Of a stretch of 64,000 nucleotides of DNA, positions 1 through 8,910 are shown one piece after another (the stretch's first letter is position 1; every line of letters begins with the position of its first letter). The notes beneath the pieces were generated by a model. The model ran no database searches and was not told the DNA's origin. It saw nothing but the letters and a program-made list of their open reading frames with translations. The translations under genes were made by a program, and so were the position numbers. Source of the stretch: Mycolicibacterium hodleri (GTDB lineage: Bacteria; Actinomycetota; Actinomycetes; Mycobacteriales; Mycobacteriaceae); assembly GCF_006439015.1 (NCBI RefSeq), contig NZ_RCZG01000005.1, positions 248,001 to 312,000 on the forward strand, written 5' to 3'.

Positions 1-1
1 A

Positions 2-718
2 CTGGGTGGAGTCGGAATTGCCGTTCCAACCGACCATCTCGACGTCGCGCAGGTGCGTGCCCTGGCAGATCGTCTTCGGGTCGAGTTCGGCGCAATCGAC
101 ATCCTCGTCAATGACATCTGGGGAGCCGAGGTACTCAAGGGGCCGCCGTCGACGTGGGACCGGCCGATGTGGGAACACGATCTCGATGACGGTCTGCGCA
201 TCCTGAGACTCGGCGTCGAGACTCACCTGATCACCTCGCACTGCCTGCTGCCGCTGCTGATCAAACGGCCGGGTGGACTGCTCGTCGAGGTCACCGACGG
301 CACGGCCGAGTTCAACGCGCACCACTATCGGCTCTCTGCGTTCTACGACCTCGCCAAGATATCGGTGAACAGGATCGCGTTCAGCCAGGGTCACGACCTG
401 GCGCCGTTCGGCTGCACCGCCGTCGCGGTGACGCCCGGCTGGCTGCGCTCGGAGATGATGCTCGAGAACTACTGTGTAAGCGCCACTGATTGGCGTGACG
501 CGTTGGGCCCAACGCGCGCCGACGGCGGCCCGATCGCACCTGCCGCCTTCACCGAATCCGAGTCGCCGCGCTTCGTTGGCCGCGGGGTGGCGGCCATGGC
601 GGCGGATCCCGATCGGGCACGGTGGAATCAGCGCTCGGCGAGTTCGGTGGAGCTCGCCCGTGAGTACGGGTTCACCGACGTCGACGGTCGCCAACCCGAT
701 GCGTGGGCCGAACAGTAG
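2..718 (+). CDS. SDR family oxidoreductase (5' end missing)
   Basis: The reading frame is open from the left edge of the window, so the N-terminus with the glycine-rich nucleotide motif lies outside. The visible part starts at LGGVGIAVPTDHLD, and the next recognisable block is DILVNDIWG, the variant of the SDR NNAG region typical of the actinobacterial DHRS1-like subgroup. The catalytic YxxxK is present as YDLAK. The tail after the catalytic helix has the long loop and ARWNQRS segment usual in this subgroup. It is likely a cytosolic NAD(P)-dependent oxidoreductase; the substrate is unknown. The GTG at 53 is internal to the homologous region and is not the real start. The gene is followed 64 bases later by an amidohydrolase on the same strand and may share its transcript. 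Confidence 0.85.
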   Translation: MGGVGIAVPTDHLDVAQVRALADRLRVEFGAIDILVNDIWGAEVLKGPPSTWDRPMWEHDLDDGLRILRLGVETHLITSHCLLPLLIKRPGGLLVEVTDGTAEFNAHHYRLSAFYDLAKISVNRIAFSQGHDLAPFGCTAVAVTPGWLRSEMMLENYCVSATDWRDALGPTRADGGPIAPAAFTESESPRFVGRGVAAMAADPDRARWNQRSASSVELAREYGFTDVDGRQPDAWAEQ

Positions 719-782
719 ACAATTTCCGAATAGTGTTCACCATTTCGTTGACACCACCGCCCGGCGGCTGTTCTATGGCGGA

Positions 783-2573
783 GTGAGCTACGACACGATC
801 ATTCGACACGGCCGCTGGTTCGATGGCACCGGAGCGGCGTCCGCGGTGCGCAACCTCGGCATTCGCGCCGGCCACGTCGTGGCGATCTCGACCGACGACC
901 TCGACGAGGACGGCTGCCCCCGGGTCATTGACGCTGCTGGCCATTGGGTGCTGCCGGGAATGTTGGACATTCACACCCACTACGACGTCGAGGTGCTCAA
1001 TGGCCCCGCGTTGGCAGAGTCGCTGCGCCACGGCGTGACGACCGTGATGCTCGGCTCCTGCTCCCTGTCGACCGTCCACGTCGACGGCACCCAGGCCGGT
1101 GATCTGTTCGGCCGCGTCGAGGCGATCCCCCGCGAACACGTCATCGCTGCGGTGGACGGCCGCAAGACCTGGCGGACGTGCGACGAGTACGTCGGAGCGC
1201 TCGAGCAACTGCCTCTCGGCCCCAACCTGGCGGCGTTCATCGGACACTCCGACATGCGAACGGCCGTCATGGGACTCGATCGGGCGACGCAGAAGACGGA
1301 ACGTCCCAGCCGCAGTGAGCAGGCCGAGATGGAGCGCATGCTCGCCGAGGCACTTGAGGCCGGCTTCGTCGGAATGTCGTCGATGCAACTGCTCTTCGAC
1401 AAGTTGGACGGCGACGTCTGCCGTTCCCGCACGCTGCCGTCGACGTACGCGAAGGCGCGGGAGCAGCGTCGGTTGAAGTCCTTGCTGCGCAAGGCAGGAC
1501 GTGTGCTCCAGTCCGGCCCCAACATCGAGAACCCGGTGAATCTGGGCTCACAGGTGGTTCAGTCACTCGGCCTCTTCCGCAACCCGCTCAAGACCAGTCT
1601 GCTGTCGGCGGCCGACGTCAAGTCCAACCCGTATGCGATCACGCTGATGGGCCCCGTCGCGCGGTTGATCAACCGCCTCGGCGGAAACTTCCGCTGGCAG
1701 CATCTACCCGTGCCGTTCGAGGTCTACGCCGACGGCATCGACCTGGTGATCTTCGAGGAGTTCGGGTCGGGCGCTGCGGCGCTGCACTTGCGCGACGAGG
1801 TCGAGCGGAACGAAATGATGCAAGACGAAGGGTACCGACGCCGCTTCCGCAAGGAATACGAGAGCAGGTTCGGAGTGCGGGTGTGGCACCGCGACTTCTT
1901 CGACGCCGACATCGTCGACTGCCCGGATGACACTGTGGTCGGCAAGTCCTTCGGCCAGGTAGGACTCGACCGTGGTGGCCTCCATCCGGTGGATGCGTTC
2001 CTCGATCTGGTGCTCGAACACGGCGCGGCGTTGAGGTGGCGCACCACCATCTCCAACCACCGTCCCGACGTGCTGAAGAAGCTGGCCCGCGACCCCGGTG
2101 TCCAGATGGGCTTCTCCGATGCGGGCGCGCATCTGCGCAACATGGCCTTCTACAACATGGGTTTGCGCCTGTTGCGTCACGTTCGAGATGCAGAGGCGGA
2201 GGGGAGGCCCTTCATGACCGTCGAGCAGGCGGTCCATCGACTAACCGGCGAGCTCGCCGACTGGTACCGCCTCGATGCGGGTCACCTAAGGATCGGCGAT
2301 CGTGCCGACATCGTCATCATCGACCCCGAGCGCCTCGACGAGCGTCTCGACGCCTACGCCGAGGAAGCTGTCGCGCAGTACGGCGGGCTGTCGCGGATGG
2401 TCAATCGCAACGAGGAGACGGTCAAGGCGGTCTTCGTCGGTGGCCGCGCGGTCTTCCTCGACGGCGAGGCCACCGACTTGATCGGGCGCCGTCGCACGGG
2501 ACGCTTCCTCCGCGCCGCCCACAAGTCCCCCGCCATCACCACCGAGGAGAATGAGTTGTCAAGTGTCGGTTGA
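783..2573 (+). CDS. Amidohydrolase family protein (N-acyl-D-amino-acid deacylase/D-aminoacylase type)
   Basis: This is a 596-residue protein if it starts at the GTG at 783; the frame is open further upstream, but that part overlaps the preceding SDR gene and is not conserved-looking. Metal-dependent amidohydrolase signatures are visible: LDIHTHYD near residue 60 (first metal-binding HxH), GHSDMR, and SDAGAHLRN near residue 445 (late catalytic Asp). The N-terminal IIRHGRWFDGTG strand and C-terminal GDRADIVIIDP block form the composite beta-sandwich domain typical of D-aminoacylase and dihydroorotase-like enzymes. It probably hydrolyses an N-acyl or cyclic amide; the substrate is not predictable. 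The 3' end overlaps the next gene by 23 bases, which points to translational coupling and a shared operon with the SnoaL-like and P450 genes. Confidence 0.85.
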   Translation: MSYDTIIRHGRWFDGTGAASAVRNLGIRAGHVVAISTDDLDEDGCPRVIDAAGHWVLPGMLDIHTHYDVEVLNGPALAESLRHGVTTVMLGSCSLSTVHVDGTQAGDLFGRVEAIPREHVIAAVDGRKTWRTCDEYVGALEQLPLGPNLAAFIGHSDMRTAVMGLDRATQKTERPSRSEQAEMERMLAEALEAGFVGMSSMQLLFDKLDGDVCRSRTLPSTYAKAREQRRLKSLLRKAGRVLQSGPNIENPVNLGSQVVQSLGLFRNPLKTSLLSAADVKSNPYAITLMGPVARLINRLGGNFRWQHLPVPFEVYADGIDLVIFEEFGSGAAALHLRDEVERNEMMQDEGYRRRFRKEYESRFGVRVWHRDFFDADIVDCPDDTVVGKSFGQVGLDRGGLHPVDAFLDLVLEHGAALRWRTTISNHRPDVLKKLARDPGVQMGFSDAGAHLRNMAFYNMGLRLLRHVRDAEAEGRPFMTVEQAVHRLTGELADWYRLDAGHLRIGDRADIVIIDPERLDERLDAYAEEAVAQYGGLSRMVNRNEETVKAVFVGGRAVFLDGEATDLIGRRRTGRFLRAAHKSPAITTEENELSSVG

Positions 2574-3006
2574 GGACACGGTTCTCGGCATGTGGGCCGC
2601 GCTGTCGGCACGTGATTGGGAGTCGCTGAAGTCGTTCCTCTCCGACGACTGCATCTATCTCGACATGCCGGTGGGTCCGGCGGCGGCCGCGAAGGGGCCG
2701 GAGGACATCGTCAAGAGACTGAAGATCGGTCTGGAGCAGCTGGCCTCCTACGAGAACTTCACGGGTCTGCTCGTGTCCGACGGTGCCAATGCCATGTACG
2801 AGCATCATGAGGAATGGCATTGGCGGACAGGCGAATCCGCAGTACTGCAGTTCGTCACCGTGCACCGGGTGGAGAATGGGAAGATCTCGCTCTGGAAGGA
2901 CTACTGGGACATGGGCGCCTTGGCGAATCACGGTCCCCCGTCGTGGCTGGAGGACTTCGCGAACGCCGACATGTCCTGGATCTACGACGCGACCGGCGTG
3001 GTCTGA
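2551..3006 (+). CDS. SnoaL-like / limonene-epoxide-hydrolase-like NTF2-fold protein
   Basis: This 151-residue protein has the NTF2-fold pattern: an N-terminal helix (VLGMWAALSARDWESLKSFL), an early acidic strand (DDCIYLDMPVGP), and late strands (AVLQFVTVHRVENGKISLWKDY) ending in a conserved DYWDM segment, as in limonene-1,2-epoxide hydrolase and SnoaL-like isomerases. Such proteins are small cytosolic enzymes or binding proteins acting on steroids, terpenes or polyketides. The ATG at 2551 overlaps the amidohydrolase; an in-frame GTG at 2563 is an alternative start and barely changes the product. Its place between an amidohydrolase and a cytochrome P450 suggests a role in modifying a lipophilic substrate, but that is inference. 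Confidence 0.75.
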   Translation: MSCQVSVEDTVLGMWAALSARDWESLKSFLSDDCIYLDMPVGPAAAAKGPEDIVKRLKIGLEQLASYENFTGLLVSDGANAMYEHHEEWHWRTGESAVLQFVTVHRVENGKISLWKDYWDMGALANHGPPSWLEDFANADMSWIYDATGVV

Positions 3007-3015
3007 CCCAAAGCC

Positions 3016-4386
3016 ATGAGCCAGGACACGTTGCCCCCAGGACCGCGGTTGCCTCGGAGTGTTCAGGCTGCCCTGATGCTGCGTTACTGGCCCCGTTACG
3101 TCAGCGCCTGCCGCAGACGGTATGGCAGCGTGTTCACCCTGCGGGTCGCGTCGCTGGGCACGCTGGTGTACCTGGCAGATCCGACCGACATAAAGACCGT
3201 GTTCGGGGGCGATCCGTCCGTCTACCACGCGGGCGAGGCCAACTCGTTGCTGTCCGGATTGCTCGGCGCCAGTTCGGTGCTGGTGATCGACGGCGACGTT
3301 CACCGCGACAGAAGACGGCTGATGCTGGCCCCGTTTCAACGCGACGCGGTGGCCCGGCAGCTGGGACTGATCGCCGATATCGCAGCGGACAACGTCGCCC
3401 GCTGGCCCGTCGGCACCGAGTTCGCCGTCGCCCCGAGGATGTCGGAGATCACCCTGGAGGTCATCCTTCGCACCGTGATCGGTGCGACCGACCCCGACCG
3501 ACTGGACCGACTGCGCGACGTCATGCCGAAGCTGCTCGACGTCGGAGTATGGGAGTCCCTTGCGATCCAGACACCCGGCCTGCAGCGCCTCGGACCATGG
3601 CGACGGCTGGCACGGACGATGTCCGACGCGGATGACCTGCTCTACGCCGAGATCGCTGAGCGGCGCGCCGACCCGAACCTTGCCACTCGCACCGATGCGC
3701 TGGCCATGATGATCCGGGCGTCCGACGGGGATCGCACTGGGTCTCGTGGAATGTCCGACGTCGAACTCCGCGACCAGCTGATGACCCTGCTGGTGGCGGG
3801 ACACGACACCACGGCGACGGCGCTGTCATGGGCACTCGAGCGGCTGACCCGCCACCCTGCCTCGCTGAGCAAGGCGGTCGCCGCGGCGCTCGCCGACGGC
3901 TCCGACGGTGACGAGTACCTGGACGCGGTCTGCAGGGAGACCATGCGGATTCGACCCGTCGTATTCGACGTCGGCCGGATCTTGAAGGAGCCCGCCGAGA
4001 TCGCCGGCTACCGGTTACCCGCCGGAATCATGGTGGCGCCCGGAATCGGGTTGGTGCACGGCAGTGCGGACCTGTACCCCGAGCCGGACCGGTTCGACCC
4101 CGATCGGATGCTGCACGCCGCCCTCGGCCCGACGACGTGGTTGCCGTTTGGCGGTGGCAATCGGCGTTGTCTCGGTGCGACGTTCGCACTGGCCGAGATG
4201 AGGGTCGTGCTGCGCGAGGTACTGCGTCGGGTGGAGCTGGACACCACCACCGCCCCCGGCGAGCGTCAGCGTGTGAAGCACGTGATCCTCACACCGCACC
4301 GCGGTGGCCGGATCCGCGTACTGAACGTTCACGACGTCACACGCTCCAGGACAGCCGGAACTTCTCGGCAAGTTCATCGGGGGTGA
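3016..4386 (+). CDS. cyp135B1: Cytochrome P450, CYP135B1-like
   Basis: This is a 456-residue soluble bacterial P450. Landmarks in order are the PPGPRLP N-terminal proline-rich start, the I-helix oxygen-binding motif AGHDTT near residue 260, the K-helix ExxR as ETMR near residue 320, and the haem-thiolate loop FGGGNRRCLG near residue 377 with the cysteine ligand. As I remember it, the text closely follows M. tuberculosis CYP135B1 (Rv0568), including VYHAGEANSLLSGLLG and SEITLEVILRTVIGA. It needs a ferredoxin and reductase encoded elsewhere; the physiological substrate is unknown. It starts 9 bases after the SnoaL-like gene. Its last 50 bases overlap the end of the convergent glnA3 gene, so the C-terminal tail (RTAGTSRQVHRG) may not be conserved. 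Confidence 0.85.
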   Translation: MSQDTLPPGPRLPRSVQAALMLRYWPRYVSACRRRYGSVFTLRVASLGTLVYLADPTDIKTVFGGDPSVYHAGEANSLLSGLLGASSVLVIDGDVHRDRRRLMLAPFQRDAVARQLGLIADIAADNVARWPVGTEFAVAPRMSEITLEVILRTVIGATDPDRLDRLRDVMPKLLDVGVWESLAIQTPGLQRLGPWRRLARTMSDADDLLYAEIAERRADPNLATRTDALAMMIRASDGDRTGSRGMSDVELRDQLMTLLVAGHDTTATALSWALERLTRHPASLSKAVAAALADGSDGDEYLDAVCRETMRIRPVVFDVGRILKEPAEIAGYRLPAGIMVAPGIGLVHGSADLYPEPDRFDPDRMLHAALGPTTWLPFGGGNRRCLGATFALAEMRVVLREVLRRVELDTTTAPGERQRVKHVILTPHRGGRIRVLNVHDVTRSRTAGTSRQVHRG

Positions 4387-5707
4387 GATCGCCGAAGTTG
4401 TCGTGCTCGTAGCGACGCACGGCCACGATGGCGTCCACCGCGGAATCGCCGAGAATGGTTCGCAGCAGCGCTGATTGGGCCAACGCGTCGAGCACCGCAG
4501 GCTGACTGTCGGGCAGCAGCTCGATTCCTGCCGCCGCGAGTTCCGCGTCGGTCAGCGTCGCGGGATCGACCGTGGTCTCCATGGGAAGCGGTAGCTCGCG
4601 CTCGATGCCGTCGAGGGCCAGCCCGAGAATCGCGGCCGTCGCGAAGTACGGGTTGACCGACGGATCGACGATCTTGACCTCGACGTTCGCTCCGTACGGA
4701 TTGCCGGGCCCGCCTTCGAGGAAGCGCACGGCCGCCTCGCGATTCTCGGTCCCCCAGCACACCCGCGCACCGGACCAGCTGCTCGGCTGTAGTCGAAGGC
4801 CCGACAGGATCGAACCGCACAGTGCGCCCTGCGCTTCGGCAAGTCCGGCCAGGACGCCGGCTACCGCGGCGGCGCCTGCCGGTCTCATACCGTGGGCACC
4901 CCCTCCGCCGGAGAACAGGGACACGCCGTCGTGGACAAGGGAGAAGTGCTGGTGGGCACCGGATCCGACGCTGCCTGCGAACGGTACCGGCGACAGGCTG
5001 GCTCGTAGGCCGTGGAGGCGGGCAACGCGCCCCACGATAATCCGCGTCAAGACGAGTTGATCGGCTGCCGCCACGGGTGACCGGGGCGCCAGGGAGATCT
5101 CGAACTGGTTGGCTCCGTACTCGGGATGCAGCTGTTCGATGGCGACACCGGCCCTCGTCGCCGCCTCCGTCAGATCCTTGACGAAACCCTCGAACTCGAG
5201 GACTCCGGCCAGCCCGTACTGCGCCCACAGGTGCGAAGGCAGCCGAGTGCCGTCCGGTGCGACGAGGACGAACTCCATCTCGTGGCCGACGAGGGCGTCG
5301 AAACCGGCGGCGGCGAGGCGCTCCTCCATGCGGGCCAGCGTCCCCCTGCTGCAAAACGGATCGGGTGAGCCGTCCTGGTTGAAGAACGATCCCGGCGCCC
5401 AGGCCAAACCGTCGCCGAGATTGGACAATGCGTCGAGGTCGATCCGGATTCGCCGATCACCGACGACGCCGATGTCACCACCGACGACGACGCCGGCCTG
5501 ATCGATCGCGAAGACATGCCAGACGGGGCTGGCACCGAGCCCGGGATCGACGAACGCCGCCATCCTCGCCATCGAGACGGTCTTGGCGTGGATCAGTCCC
5601 GCCGGATTGACCACCGTGCCGATCATCGTGGTGACGCCGGCGGACTCGAGCTGGGCGATGGCCCCTGGGATGGCCGCGGCCAGTGGTTTTCCTGACATGG
5701 CACCCAT
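4337..5707 (-). CDS. glnA3: Glutamine synthetase family protein, GlnA3-like
   Basis: This is a 456-residue member of the glutamine synthetase superfamily. Visible motifs include GHEMEFVL (metal-binding Glu), EYGANQFEISLAP, GSGAHQHFSL (ammonia/glutamate site region) and the NPYFATAAILGLALDG helix near the C-terminus. Length and order beside bfrA and an MFS exporter fit M. tuberculosis glnA3 (Rv1878, from memory). GlnA2-4 paralogues in actinobacteria are not general nitrogen-assimilating enzymes. Several gamma-glutamylate polyamines or other amines, so this one more likely acts on an amine other than ammonia. Two nearby ATG starts, 5707 and 5698, are possible. The gene converges on and overlaps the P450 3' end by 50 bases. 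Confidence 0.85.
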   Translation of the reverse strand: MGAMSGKPLAAAIPGAIAQLESAGVTTMIGTVVNPAGLIHAKTVSMARMAAFVDPGLGASPVWHVFAIDQAGVVVGGDIGVVGDRRIRIDLDALSNLGDGLAWAPGSFFNQDGSPDPFCSRGTLARMEERLAAAGFDALVGHEMEFVLVAPDGTRLPSHLWAQYGLAGVLEFEGFVKDLTEAATRAGVAIEQLHPEYGANQFEISLAPRSPVAAADQLVLTRIIVGRVARLHGLRASLSPVPFAGSVGSGAHQHFSLVHDGVSLFSGGGGAHGMRPAGAAAVAGVLAGLAEAQGALCGSILSGLRLQPSSWSGARVCWGTENREAAVRFLEGGPGNPYGANVEVKIVDPSVNPYFATAAILGLALDGIERELPLPMETTVDPATLTDAELAAAGIELLPDSQPAVLDALAQSALLRTILGDSAVDAIVAVRRYEHDNFGDLTPDELAEKFRLSWSV

Positions 5708-5748
5708 TCTGCACGCGGGAAGCTGCGATGTGGCTGCGGCGCCGGGGT

Positions 5749-6231
5749 TTACAGCGTGATCTTGCAGGCTTGGCCGATGTCGAGGGTGCGCAACATCCGA
5801 CCCATGCCCAACCACATGGCGCAGGACAGCGCGAGGTCGGTCAGCAGTTCGGCGTCGAACTGCTGGTTGCAGCGTTCCCAGAACTCGTCGTCATCCCGCA
5901 ATCCGGTGTGGTCGCTGGCGAATCTCGCGGCGAACTCGGCGGCGATCCGCTCCTGGGGGCTGTAGCCCGGCCAGGTCGGCCACTGAGCCGCGTGGTCGTA
6001 GAGATCCTCGTCTACTCCGGCGGCGATCCCCTCTGAGTCACGCGTGTTCTGGCACACCACGCATTCGTTGTCGAGCGCTATCACCATGCGGGCCAGTTCG
6101 CGGACGCGCATCGGCAGGCGATTCTTGGTGTAGACCGCATTCGTGAATTTCGCCATCGCCGTACCGATGTCGGGCGACTTCATCACCCATGCGGCGGCGT
6201 CGTCGTCGGCGAAGGGTCCAATTCGGCTCAT
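5749..6231 (-). CDS. Carboxymuconolactone decarboxylase (AhpD-like) family protein
   Basis: This is a 160-residue, all-helical protein of the CMD/AhpD family. The core RVRELARMVIALDNECVVCQN carries the CxxC pair (CVVC) and a nearby acidic/His context used by AhpD-like thiol-disulphide enzymes for peroxide or alkyl hydroperoxide handling. The start chosen is the ATG giving MSRIGPFADDD; an upstream extension runs into the preceding gene and is not family-like. A perfect KstR-type operator lies 31 bases upstream, so the gene may belong to the cholesterol/steroid catabolic regulon. It is followed 41 bases later by glnA3 on the same strand. Confidence 0.8.
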   Translation of the reverse strand: MSRIGPFADDDAAAWVMKSPDIGTAMAKFTNAVYTKNRLPMRVRELARMVIALDNECVVCQNTRDSEGIAAGVDEDLYDHAAQWPTWPGYSPQERIAAEFAARFASDHTGLRDDDEFWERCNQQFDAELLTDLALSCAMWLGMGRMLRTLDIGQACKITL

Positions 6232-6261
6232 GGCCGAATCGTACGCGCGGCACACCGGTTC

Positions 6262-6275
6262 TGGAACACGTTCTA
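6262..6275. promoter_or_regulatory. KstR-type operator upstream of the CMD-family gene
   Basis: TGGAACACGTTCTA fits the published KstR consensus TNNAACNNGTTNNA at all fixed positions. It lies between the stop of the MFS gene and the start of the CMD-family gene, 31 bases from the latter's ATG, where a TetR-family repressor could block a promoter. Assignment to KstR is by motif only. Confidence 0.65.
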
Positions 6276-6295
6276 GTTCGCGGCTAGTTCTGTTT

Positions 6296-8347
6296 TCAGC
6301 GCGCGGAAGCGAGTTCCGCGCGGTCGTCGGTCCAGTCCCGTTGCACCAGCATGCGATGGGCGATGCGCTCCAGTGCAGCATCGACCTGCGCGCGGTCCGG
6401 GCGGCCCTCGAAGCTCGGTGACTGTGCCAGCTTCTCGACGATCCGCCCCACGATTGCCGCGGACAGCGTGTTGACCTGGCTGATCCCAGCCTGCGTGAGC
6501 CACAGCTGCCCCCCGGTGTTCAGGGCGAAGCCACTGCGCACCACGGCGTCGAACGTGGGTTCAAGCACCTCGAACGGCACTCGGAGCCGCTCCCCGACCT
6601 CGGCGAGCGTCGCCGAACCGAACACCTGGTTTTGACGGTAGATCTGCAGCAGCGCCCACAGTTGGGGGACGGGCAGCTCGCAGCCGGGCCCGCCGGCGAG
6701 CCTACGCAGGCGGATCTCCGGGGAGTCCCTGAACATCCGACCGACCGCGACCTCGAGAATCTTCTCCGGCGAATCGGTGCTTGGCATGCCGAATCCCTCG
6801 CCGAGATCTGTGGCCGAGACCGCATCCATCTCACGCAGCGGAACCTCCTTGAGGAACAGCGATACGACGAAACCGACGATCGCGACCGGCACGGCGCACA
6901 GGAAGACGGTGCCGAGCGAGTCGGCGTAGGCGTCGATGATCGGTGTGGCCATGGCTGGCGAGAGTTGGTGCAGCGCCTGCGGAGACTCGGCCGCCTGGGC
7001 GGGCGCACCGCTGGAGACCAGCGCCGGCCCGAGCCTACCCGCGAGGAAGTTTGCGAACAGCGAGCCGAAGATGGCTGCGCCGAAGGAACTTCCGATGGTT
7101 CGAAAGAAGGTGACGCCCGAGGTCGCGACGCCGAGGTCTTCGAAGCTCGAGGTGTTCTGCACGACGAGCACGAGCACCTGCATGCACAACCCGATGCCCG
7201 TACCCAGTATGAACAGGTAGGCCGATTGCTGCCAGGTCGGCGTCGACTGGTCCATGCCGGAGAGCAGGTAGAAGGCGACGGCCATGATCGCCGTGCCTGC
7301 GACGGGGAAGATCTTGTACCGGCCCGTGCGCCCGACGATCGATCCGCTGCTGATCGAGGTGATCAACAGACCGGCGACCATCGGCAACGTCCGAAGCCCC
7401 GACTCGGTTGCCGAGACTCCGTCGACGAACTGCATGAACGTTGGCATGAAGGTCAGTGCGCCGAGCATCGCGAAGCCCACGATGAAGCCCAGGATGCAGC
7501 AGACCGTGAACACCGGGCTGGTGAACAACCGAATCGGCAAGATCGGCTCGTCGGCTCGTAATTCCACCCAGACGAACGCGGCGATCGCGGCGGCGGATGC
7601 CGCGAACAGGCCGATGATGACCGGCGAGGTCCATGCGTACTCACCGCCACCCCAACTGGTCGCCAGGGTCAGACCCGATGCGCCGAGACCGACGAGCAGG
7701 ATCCCCGCGTAGTCGATGACGGGCTTGGCCGCCCGCGCCAGGGACGGGATCGCGGCAATGCTCACGATGAGGACGACGATCGCCACCGGGACGTTGATCC
7801 AGAATGCCCATCGCCAGGAGAGATTGTCGGTGAAGAATCCGCCGAGCAGCGGTCCGATCACCGTCGTCACACCGAAGACCGCGCCGAGCGCGCCCTGGTA
7901 GCGACCGCGGTCGCGGAGCGGGATCACCTCGCCGATGACGGCCATCGAAGTCACCATGATGGCGCCGCCACCGATCCCCTGAAGTGTGCGGGACGCCACC
8001 AGCATGGTCATCGAGCCGGCCAGGCCGCACAGGATGGACCCTGCGAGGAAGAACAGAATCGCCGTCTGGAAGACGGTCTTGCGGCCGAAGAGGTCACCTA
8101 GCTTGCCGACGATCGCCGTGACGATCGTCGACGCCAGCAGATAGCTGGTCACGACCCACGATTGATGACCGGCGCCGCCGAGATCGGCGACCACCGTCGG
8201 CAGTGCCGTCGCCACGATGGTCTGGTCCAGGGCAGCCAACAGCATGCCGAGCAGCACGCCGACGAAGATGAAGTTCCGTCGCTGCGGACTGATGAGTGCG
8301 TTGGCGGATTCGGGATCCGCGGTGTGGGTGCCCGAGGGACTTGACAT
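6296..8347 (-). CDS. MFS drug-exporter (DHA2/EmrB-QacA type) with C-terminal cytosolic extension
   Basis: This is a 683-residue inner-membrane transporter. The N-terminal region shows LDQTIVATALPTVVADLGG (DHA2 motif D1), GKLGDLFGRKTVFQ (MFS motif A) and GIGGGAIMVTSMAVIGEVIP (motif C-like), followed by about 14 hydrophobic segments up to roughly residue 500. The remaining 180 residues are soluble and contain a helical part with winged-helix-like character (ALLQIYRQNQVFGSATLAEVGERL). The same architecture and position next to bfrA occur in M. tuberculosis Rv1877 (from memory). A proton-driven multidrug or metabolite exporter is likely; the role of the tail is unknown. It lies 83 bases downstream of bfrA on the same strand. 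Confidence 0.88.
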   Translation of the reverse strand: MSSPSGTHTADPESANALISPQRRNFIFVGVLLGMLLAALDQTIVATALPTVVADLGGAGHQSWVVTSYLLASTIVTAIVGKLGDLFGRKTVFQTAILFFLAGSILCGLAGSMTMLVASRTLQGIGGGAIMVTSMAVIGEVIPLRDRGRYQGALGAVFGVTTVIGPLLGGFFTDNLSWRWAFWINVPVAIVVLIVSIAAIPSLARAAKPVIDYAGILLVGLGASGLTLATSWGGGEYAWTSPVIIGLFAASAAAIAAFVWVELRADEPILPIRLFTSPVFTVCCILGFIVGFAMLGALTFMPTFMQFVDGVSATESGLRTLPMVAGLLITSISSGSIVGRTGRYKIFPVAGTAIMAVAFYLLSGMDQSTPTWQQSAYLFILGTGIGLCMQVLVLVVQNTSSFEDLGVATSGVTFFRTIGSSFGAAIFGSLFANFLAGRLGPALVSSGAPAQAAESPQALHQLSPAMATPIIDAYADSLGTVFLCAVPVAIVGFVVSLFLKEVPLREMDAVSATDLGEGFGMPSTDSPEKILEVAVGRMFRDSPEIRLRRLAGGPGCELPVPQLWALLQIYRQNQVFGSATLAEVGERLRVPFEVLEPTFDAVVRSGFALNTGGQLWLTQAGISQVNTLSAAIVGRIVEKLAQSPSFEGRPDRAQVDAALERIAHRMLVQRDWTDDRAELASAR

Positions 8348-8430
8348 GTCCTGCCTTCCGAAGTGTCCTGGCGCGGTGGCCGCCCGAGAACTTGTCGTTT
8401 AGACAGGCTAAAGAGTTACGTCTTCGCGCC

Positions 8431-8910
8431 CTACTGTGGCGGACGCGACACGCACTGCGCGGAGTAGAGCTGTTCGCCGAGCTTGTCCATCAGCTCGAGC
8501 TGCGTTTCCAGGTAGTCGATGTGATGCTCCTCATCGGCGAGGATGCCCTCTAGCAGGCTGGCGCTGGTGGCGTCTTCCTTCGCGCGGCACATGACCACGC
8601 CGGGCTTCAGTCGCGCCAACACCTCGTACTCGATTGCGAGGTCGGCCTCGAACTGCTCCCGCAACGTCTGTCCGACCCTCAGCGAGAACAGCCGCTGGTA
8701 GTTCGGGAGGCCGTCCAGCAGAAGAATTCTGTCGGTGATGGCCTCCGCGTGGTTCATCTCCTCGAACGCCTCTTTGCGGGTATGGGTGGCGAGCTCGGTG
8801 AAGCCCCAGTTCTCTTGCATCTTCGAATGCAGGAAGTACTGGTTGATTGCGGTCAGCTCACTCGTCAACTGCTCGTTGAGGAGTTTGAGGACATCTGCGT
8901 CGCCTTGCAT
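8431..8910 (-). CDS. bfrA: Bacterioferritin BfrA
   Basis: This is a 159-residue bacterioferritin, the usual length. The protein begins MQGDADVLKLLNEQL and contains the four-helix-bundle ferroxidase ligands in TSELTAINQYFLH, KEAFEEMNHAEAI and ILADEEHHIDYLE. The Met in EEMNHAE is the usual haem-binding Met52 that bridges subunits of the 24-mer. It stores iron in the cytosol and detoxifies Fe(II). The start at 8910 has a strong AGGAG Shine-Dalgarno eight bases upstream, which rules out the longer open frame. A cluster of iron-box half-sites lies about 220 bases upstream, in the space shared with divergent bfd. Confidence 0.95.
   Translation of the reverse strand: MQGDADVLKLLNEQLTSELTAINQYFLHSKMQENWGFTELATHTRKEAFEEMNHAEAITDRILLLDGLPNYQRLFSLRVGQTLREQFEADLAIEYEVLARLKPGVVMCRAKEDATSASLLEGILADEEHHIDYLETQLELMDKLGEQLYSAQCVSRPPQ

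Noticed and set aside
2536..3804. Minus-strand open frame (422 codons) spanning the SnoaL-like and P450 genes
   Set aside because: It crosses two convincing genes and the spacer between them, with no recognisable motif.
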